Source of the DNA: Oscillatoriales cyanobacterium | Lineage (GTDB): Bacteria > Cyanobacteriota > Cyanobacteriia > Cyanobacteriales > Laspinemataceae | Assembly: GCA_011390955.1 (NCBI GenBank) | Contig: JAABRM010000049.1 | Location: forward strand, 1-54,098 | Length of the DNA: 54,098 nt | Reading direction: 5' to 3' | In this document: positions 49,966-54,098 of the stretch, one piece after another | Layout: the number at the start of each line of letters is the position of its first letter | Position numbering within the stretch: position 1 is the stretch's first letter | Translations under genes and position numbers: made by a program | Notes under the pieces: model-generated | The model's database searches: none | The model's input: only the letters and a program-made list of their open reading frames with translations | What the model was told of the DNA's origin: nothing

Positions 49966-52002
49966 ATGACTATTTGCCTAAATCCTCACTGCCCCAACCC
50001 CCAAAATCCTGACCAGAATCTTTTTTGCCAAAATTGTGGCCAAAAATTACTGCTGGGGGACAAATATCGCGCTGTAAAACGGATTGGTTTTGGCAACTAT
50101 AGCCGCACTTTTGTGGGAGTTGCCGAACCAGAACCGGGAAAAGAGCAATGTATTATTAAACAATTTCGGCATCAGTCCAAGCAAACAGCTAGTTCCTTTG
50201 AAAAAGAATTAGAAATTATGTCAATTTTAGGGCAACATCCCCAAATTCCATCGCTGATTGATGCGTTGGAGACGAGCGATCGCCAGTATTTGATCCAAGA
50301 ATTTATCCCTGGCAAAAATCTAGAAGCAGAATTGATGGATACGGGAAGTTTTAACGAGGCGAATATTAGAGAATTATTAGAGTCTATTTTGCCCGTATTG
50401 CACTTAATTCATAATCATGGATTAATTCACCGAGATATTAAACCAGAGAATATTATTCATTCAAAAGAAAATAATTTTTTTGTTTTGGTAGATTTTGGCG
50501 TAGCCAAACAGATGAATTCTCTGGCCATGTTGAGCCCAGGAACGATGGTGGGCAGTGCGGAATATACTGCGCCGGAACAGTTAATGGGTCAGCCAGTTTT
50601 TGCCAGTGATATTTATAGTTTAGGGGTGACTTGCGTGCATTTGCTGACAGAAATGACGCCGTTCGATCTGTTTGATAGTTTGGAAGGGGTCTGGGTCTGG
50701 CGGGATTACCTCAGAAGTGCGATTAGTCCTACTTTAGCCCGAATTTTAGATAAAATGCTGTTGCCGGTTAGCGATCGTTACGATTCGGCCAAAGCAGTGT
50801 TAGCCGATTTAAATGTAACCCTAAGTCGTCAGCTAATTAAGCAGTTGCCTAAGTCTTATCAAGTTAAGGCCAAAAAATTCCCAAAATCCACCGCGAGTTC
50901 TTCAAATTCTCCCGCAAATTCTCCGCAACCATCCCCATTAGCTATAGAAAAAATATCCCCGCCCCAAACGGTGAATGAGTTGCCTATTTCGGTTGCGGCA
51001 AAATCTCCGCGCCTCCCTAAGTGGCAATGCGTGCAAACTTTGAATGCAAAGACCGCAGAGACGCCAGGAATTCCAGAAGTCACCGCGATCGCCTTTAGTT
51101 CCCAATGTCGGGCTTTAATCGCTGGTTGCGCTGATGGGACGATTAAATTGTGGGATTTTACCACGGGTGAGTTATTACATACTCTCACGGCAAATCCCCA
51201 TCCTGTCACCTGTTTAGCCATTACCCCCAATGGTCAGACTTTAGCCAGTGGCAGCGCGGATGGTCGGATTCTGGTTTGGCGGTTGTGGCAGTTGGGAACC
51301 GCTGAGTTACACCAAGGGGTGCCACCGACCCGGAGATTGGACTTAACAGGTCATCGCACTGTGGTAGCATCAGTAGCGATCGCCCCTGATGGATTAACCC
51401 TCGCTTCCGGCAGTCGCGACCAAACGATTTGCCTGTGGAACTTGCCGACCGGAGAATTAAAGCAAACCCTGAAAGGTCATAGTCAACAAGTCACCTGTGT
51501 GGCTTTTAATCCCAATCGTCATTTACTTGGTGATTTATTAGCCAGTGGTTCGGCAGATCAAAAGATTAAACTTTGGCAACTGGACAAAAGCAGTGACCCC
51601 GGAAAGCTGGCTGAACTAGCAGAACTGGCAGAACTAGCAGAACTGACGGGTCATCTTGGGGCTGTCTATGGGGTGGCGATCGCCCCGGACGGACGCCAGT
51701 TAGTCAGCAGTAGTTGGGATCGCACCATCAAAATTTGGGATCTTCAGACTCGCCAAGTATTACACAGTCTCACGGGTGCGATGTTGCCGAGTACCACCCT
51801 GGCGATCGCCCCCAACGGCAAAATGTTCGCCAGTGGCAGCTATGACGCCACCATTAAACTTTGGGATTTAGCCACTGGTCAATTGCAAAGTACCCTCACC
51901 GAACATAGCAAAGCCGTCACCTCCGTTATATTTAGTCCCGACGGCAAAACCCTTGCCAGTGGGTCGAGTGATGGCACCGTGAAAATCTGGAGATGTGAAT
52001 AG
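49966..52002 (+). CDS. Ser/Thr protein kinase with zinc ribbon and C-terminal WD40 propeller
   Basis: 678 residues. A four-Cys zinc ribbon (Cys4, Cys9, Cys21, Cys24) precedes a Hanks-type kinase domain (about 34-290). It has the glycine loop IGFGNYSRTFVG, Lys65 (CIIKQF), HRD at 155-157 with Lys159 and Asn162, DFG at 176-178 and an APEQ segment. All catalytic residues are present, so it should be active. A Ser/Pro-rich linker (about 300-350) leads to seven WD40 blades (about 360-678; IKLWD, ICLWN, IKIWD). A LAELAELAELAEL insert from a 9-bp tandem repeat lies in the fourth-to-fifth blade link. The propeller probably recruits substrates. No membrane helix. No partner phosphatase is adjacent. Confidence 0.95.
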   Translation: MTICLNPHCPNPQNPDQNLFCQNCGQKLLLGDKYRAVKRIGFGNYSRTFVGVAEPEPGKEQCIIKQFRHQSKQTASSFEKELEIMSILGQHPQIPSLIDALETSDRQYLIQEFIPGKNLEAELMDTGSFNEANIRELLESILPVLHLIHNHGLIHRDIKPENIIHSKENNFFVLVDFGVAKQMNSLAMLSPGTMVGSAEYTAPEQLMGQPVFASDIYSLGVTCVHLLTEMTPFDLFDSLEGVWVWRDYLRSAISPTLARILDKMLLPVSDRYDSAKAVLADLNVTLSRQLIKQLPKSYQVKAKKFPKSTASSSNSPANSPQPSPLAIEKISPPQTVNELPISVAAKSPRLPKWQCVQTLNAKTAETPGIPEVTAIAFSSQCRALIAGCADGTIKLWDFTTGELLHTLTANPHPVTCLAITPNGQTLASGSADGRILVWRLWQLGTAELHQGVPPTRRLDLTGHRTVVASVAIAPDGLTLASGSRDQTICLWNLPTGELKQTLKGHSQQVTCVAFNPNRHLLGDLLASGSADQKIKLWQLDKSSDPGKLAELAELAELAELTGHLGAVYGVAIAPDGRQLVSSSWDRTIKIWDLQTRQVLHSLTGAMLPSTTLAIAPNGKMFASGSYDATIKLWDLATGQLQSTLTEHSKAVTSVIFSPDGKTLASGSSDGTVKIWRCE

Positions 52003-52311
52003 AGAAATCCTGACTATAGGCTGACTATAGACTTACTATAAGCTGACTATAAAGTTATTTTTCCCATAACTCAGTATTTATATGGTAGGGTGGGCAAAAA
52101 ATTTTACCCACCCTACCATATACGATCGTGGACTTTTGCCCACCCTACAATGTAAATACTTATTGGTGCATAATTTTTTGTAAATGGTATAATTTCTGAT
52201 TATCCCCCCCTTTAATCCTCGACTTTCACCAAAGCAAAATTAATGCTTTATAGAGATTACATATTCTGGCATAATTCTGACATATTATTTTCTGGTTTTG
52301 TGCATCCTATT
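52003..52311. other. Gap between kinase and chemoreceptor 3 genes
   Basis: Begins with imperfect tandem GACTATA units (about 52010-52050), then palindrome copy E (52085-52148). An inverted AATTTTTTGTAAATGGTA motif lies near 52170. There is no gene; the AT-rich end holds the likely promoter of chemoreceptor 3. Confidence 0.55.
52085..52148. repeat. GTAGGGTGGGC palindromic element, copy E
   Basis: 64-bp form, ends GTAGGGTGGGCAAAAA and CTTTTGCCCACCCTAC. It differs from copies A and D at only a few positions in the centre. Confidence 0.8.
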
Positions 52312-53817
52312 ATGAATATTTCCCATCGCAACGATAACAGTCAAAAAAACTTTCTGAGTAGATTTAAACTCAGAACCCAAATGCTGATTGGCTATGGGAT
52401 CCCTGTGATTGTTTTTATTGGTTCTGCTACGGTGGTTTATCAGAACGCCAATCAAGTATTTGATGCTTTTAATCGAGTTGAAACCGTTCAAAAATCGATA
52501 ATTGAAACCAATAAAATTGCCTTATCCGGTAGTAATATGGTAGCAAATAGTCGAGCTTTCTTGCTATCATCACAAGAAAACTTTTTTGAATTATACAATC
52601 AAAATTGGCAAGATTTTCAGCAATCAACTGCGATTTTAGATCGGGAGCAAATTGTCACCGATCCTCAACAAAAACAACGGTTTGAGGATATGAAAAAAAT
52701 TGGCCAAGAATACGATCGATACGTCAATGAAGTATTTACCTTGGTCAAAACGGGTAAAAAACAAGCGGCGATGGATCTGTTTAATTCGGGAATTGGCACG
52801 AGAGCTTTGGCGGATTTTCTCAAGTTAACCAATGAATTCACTGAAACAGAAACCCAAAAATTATCCCAAGAGAATATGGCGGCGAAAAAAACCCTGGAAT
52901 TAGCGGTAAATCTCTTAATATTTGGCTCAGGTATTTCCGCTATTACCGCTTTGGTCATTGCTTGGTTAATTTCTTCTGTAGTTAGCAATAAAATCAGTCA
53001 ATCTGCCAGTTCCATTGACAATTCTGCTGGAGAAATTAATCGGGCGGTGAGTACACAAGAAAAGATTACCAATAGTCAAATGATTTCTGTGAATGAAACG
53101 ACTACTTCTATGGATCAATTAGGTGCCTCCGCTAAACAAGCAGCCCAACAAGCAGATATGTCAGCGACAGGAGCGCAACAGCTTTTACATTTGGCCGAAA
53201 GTGGTAATCAATTAGTCGCAAACACTTTAGCAGAAATGGCACAGACTAAAGAAAAAGTTCAAGGAATTGCCGAACAAACTTTACGTCTGAGCGATCGCAC
53301 CAATCAAATTGCGACGATCTCCCAATTAGTCAGTGATTTAGCCAATCAAACGAATATGTTAGCCCTGAATGCAGCGGTGGAAGCGGTGCGAGCGGGGGAA
53401 GCGGGTAAAGGGTTTTCTGTAGTGGCGTTAGAAATCCGTAAATTAGCCGATGAAAGTAAAAAATCCGCTGAGAAAATTAATAACTTAGTCAGAGATATTC
53501 AGGAATCTAGTAGTACAACGGTCATTGTCACCCAACATGGAATTCAAAGTGTGGCAAATACCGAAAAATTAGCCCAAGAAACCGCTGCTAGTTTTAATGT
53601 GATGGCGGAAAAAATTAAGGAAATTGTGATTAATTCTCGGCAAATTTCCCTGAATGCTAAACAACAAGCTTCAGCCATTGAGCAAGTGGCGATCGCCATG
53701 AATAATTTGAATCAAACCGCTCAAGATAGCAATCAAGGGATGAATCAAATTAAAATCGGCATTCAAAAATTAAGCCATGCGGCTTTAGAGTTAAATGCGA
53801 TTGTGCAGCCGGAGTAA
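52312..53817 (+). CDS. Methyl-accepting chemotaxis protein (3)
   Basis: 501 residues from the ATG at 52312 ([13 protein letters not shown]); an upstream in-frame ATG at 52243 is less likely. Membrane helix 1 (about 25-45) and helix 2 (about 197-222) enclose a periplasmic four-helix sensor (about 46-195) of the CHASE3/4HB type, with [13 protein letters not shown]. The cytoplasmic signalling hairpin (about 230-500) has the tip [18 protein letters not shown] and [18 protein letters not shown]. It is clearly more distant from receptors 1 and 2 than they are from each other. It would feed a CheA-type kinase controlling phototaxis or chemotaxis by surface motility. No che genes are in the window. 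Confidence 0.93.
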   Translation: MNISHRNDNSQKNFLSRFKLRTQMLIGYGIPVIVFIGSATVVYQNANQVFDAFNRVETVQKSIIETNKIALSGSNMVANSRAFLLSSQENFFELYNQNWQDFQQSTAILDREQIVTDPQQKQRFEDMKKIGQEYDRYVNEVFTLVKTGKKQAAMDLFNSGIGTRALADFLKLTNEFTETETQKLSQENMAAKKTLELAVNLLIFGSGISAITALVIAWLISSVVSNKISQSASSIDNSAGEINRAVSTQEKITNSQMISVNETTTSMDQLGASAKQAAQQADMSATGAQQLLHLAESGNQLVANTLAEMAQTKEKVQGIAEQTLRLSDRTNQIATISQLVSDLANQTNMLALNAAVEAVRAGEAGKGFSVVALEIRKLADESKKSAEKINNLVRDIQESSSTTVIVTQHGIQSVANTEKLAQETAASFNVMAEKIKEIVINSRQISLNAKQQASAIEQVAIAMNNLNQTAQDSNQGMNQIKIGIQKLSHAALELNAIVQPE

Positions 53818-53819
53818 AT

Positions 53820-53868
53820 TTATTGCTTGTTGCTTATTGCTTGTTGCTTATTGCTTGTTGCTTGCTGT
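53820..53868. repeat. TTGCTTA/TTGCTTG heptamer array
   Basis: Six to seven TTGCTTA/TTGCTTG-type heptamers begin within 5 bases after the stop of chemoreceptor 3. They are G/T-rich in the sense direction, like the other 3'-end arrays. Confidence 0.8.
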
Positions 53869-53894
53869 TAATTTAATCTGTAACGATATTGTTC

Positions 53895-54026
53895 TACCAT
53901 TTACAAAAATTATTGCTACGATTTCGAGGTTAATTTGGGCGCTTTTCCGTAGCGCCCCTACAGATAAATCATCACATATTCAATGCTTGCGCCCCCCTAC
54001 TGTTGCATAAATTTTTGCAAATGGTA
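53895..54026. mobile_element. Second small element with terminal inverted repeats
   Basis: Left end TACCATTTACAAAAATT, right end (inverted) TACCATTTGCAAAAATT: 132 bp. The inside has GCGC-rich hairpin parts (GGGCGC, GCGCCCC). Single ends of the same motif occur near 47546 and 52170. A perfect palindrome, TTCCCAGGCT-GG-AGCCTGGGAA, abuts it at 54027-54048. Confidence 0.6.
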
Positions 54027-54083
54027 TTCCCAGGCTGGAGCCTGGGAACGAGGGCTTAATCAGCAATAAATAAATTTAATTAT

Positions 54084-54098
54084 AGATCGGAAGAGCAC
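54084..54098 (+). other. Illumina TruSeq adapter read-through at contig end
   Basis: The final 15 bases are AGATCGGAAGAGCAC, the first 15 bases of the standard TruSeq adapter. This is technical, not genomic, sequence, and it marks the true end of assembled DNA at about 54083. Confidence 0.93.

Noticed and set aside
53795-54010. Small hydrophobic protein after chemoreceptor 3
   Set aside because: It starts inside the receptor gene in another frame and translates the TTGCTTA heptamers and the 53895 element.

Overview
The window is a cyanobacterial contig, most likely from a filamentous non-heterocystous (Oscillatoriales-type) genome. The evidence is: very dense HIP1 octamers (GCGATCGC) in genes and gaps; cyanobacterial families (Vipp1, CRR6, DUF3318, DUF3110, DUF928, DUF3685, PerR/FurC-type Fur, DevC, Uma2, WD40-kinase fusions, CHASE2 cyclase); and many period-7 tandem repeats of the kind known as STRRs in filamentous cyanobacteria. 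Genus cannot be fixed from the sequence alone. The last 15 bases match the start of the Illumina TruSeq adapter, so the right edge is a raw contig end.

Layout. 0-2.5 kb: end of a pentapeptide-repeat gene, a broken gene, and an exported TPR protein. 3-6.3 kb: DUF928 protein and a CHASE2 nucleotide cyclase on the minus strand. 6.7-11.5 kb: uvrC, a DUF3318 membrane protein and a polyprenyl-phosphate sugar transferase. 12-15.4 kb: a hypothetical gene, a thioredoxin-fold thylakoid protein, the NDH-1 maturation factor CRR6 and a PerR-like regulator. 15.7-20 kb: a membrane-anchored helical-repeat protein with a proline-rich tail, followed by a degenerate-receiver/DUF3685 protein. 20-23.6 kb: a ferrochelatase-like protein with a His-rich tail and a CHASE-GAF-GGDEF diguanylate cyclase. 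24.2-30.7 kb: plus-strand run of vipp1, DUF389, B12-binding radical SAM, 2'-5' RNA ligase-like, panB and an orphan devC. 30.9-32.4 kb: murQ and DUF3110. 32.6-39.1 kb: a giant TamB-like protein. 39.4-45 kb: Uma2 nuclease, orphan DUF104 antitoxin, a WD40 membrane protein and a GH10 xylanase. 45.2-53.8 kb: three chemoreceptors and a Ser/Thr kinase-WD40 protein.

Themes. Signalling is heavily represented: nucleotide cyclase, diguanylate cyclase, kinase, pseudo-receiver and three chemoreceptors. A second theme is the photosynthetic membrane and its upkeep: Vipp1, CRR6, the PSI-factor-like protein, PerR and TamB. No single new defence or biosynthetic system stands out. The most unusual signal is in the non-coding DNA. 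All seven convergent gene pairs are separated by inverted-repeat DNA. Four of the seven gaps hold mirror-image heptamer arrays, and the other three hold palindromes, an element with terminal inverted repeats, or a perfect 14-bp hairpin. A perfect 44-bp inverted repeat brackets one small gene, a five-copy element with terminal inverted repeats is dispersed through the window, and one intergenic-type repeat has been absorbed in frame into a WD40 membrane protein.
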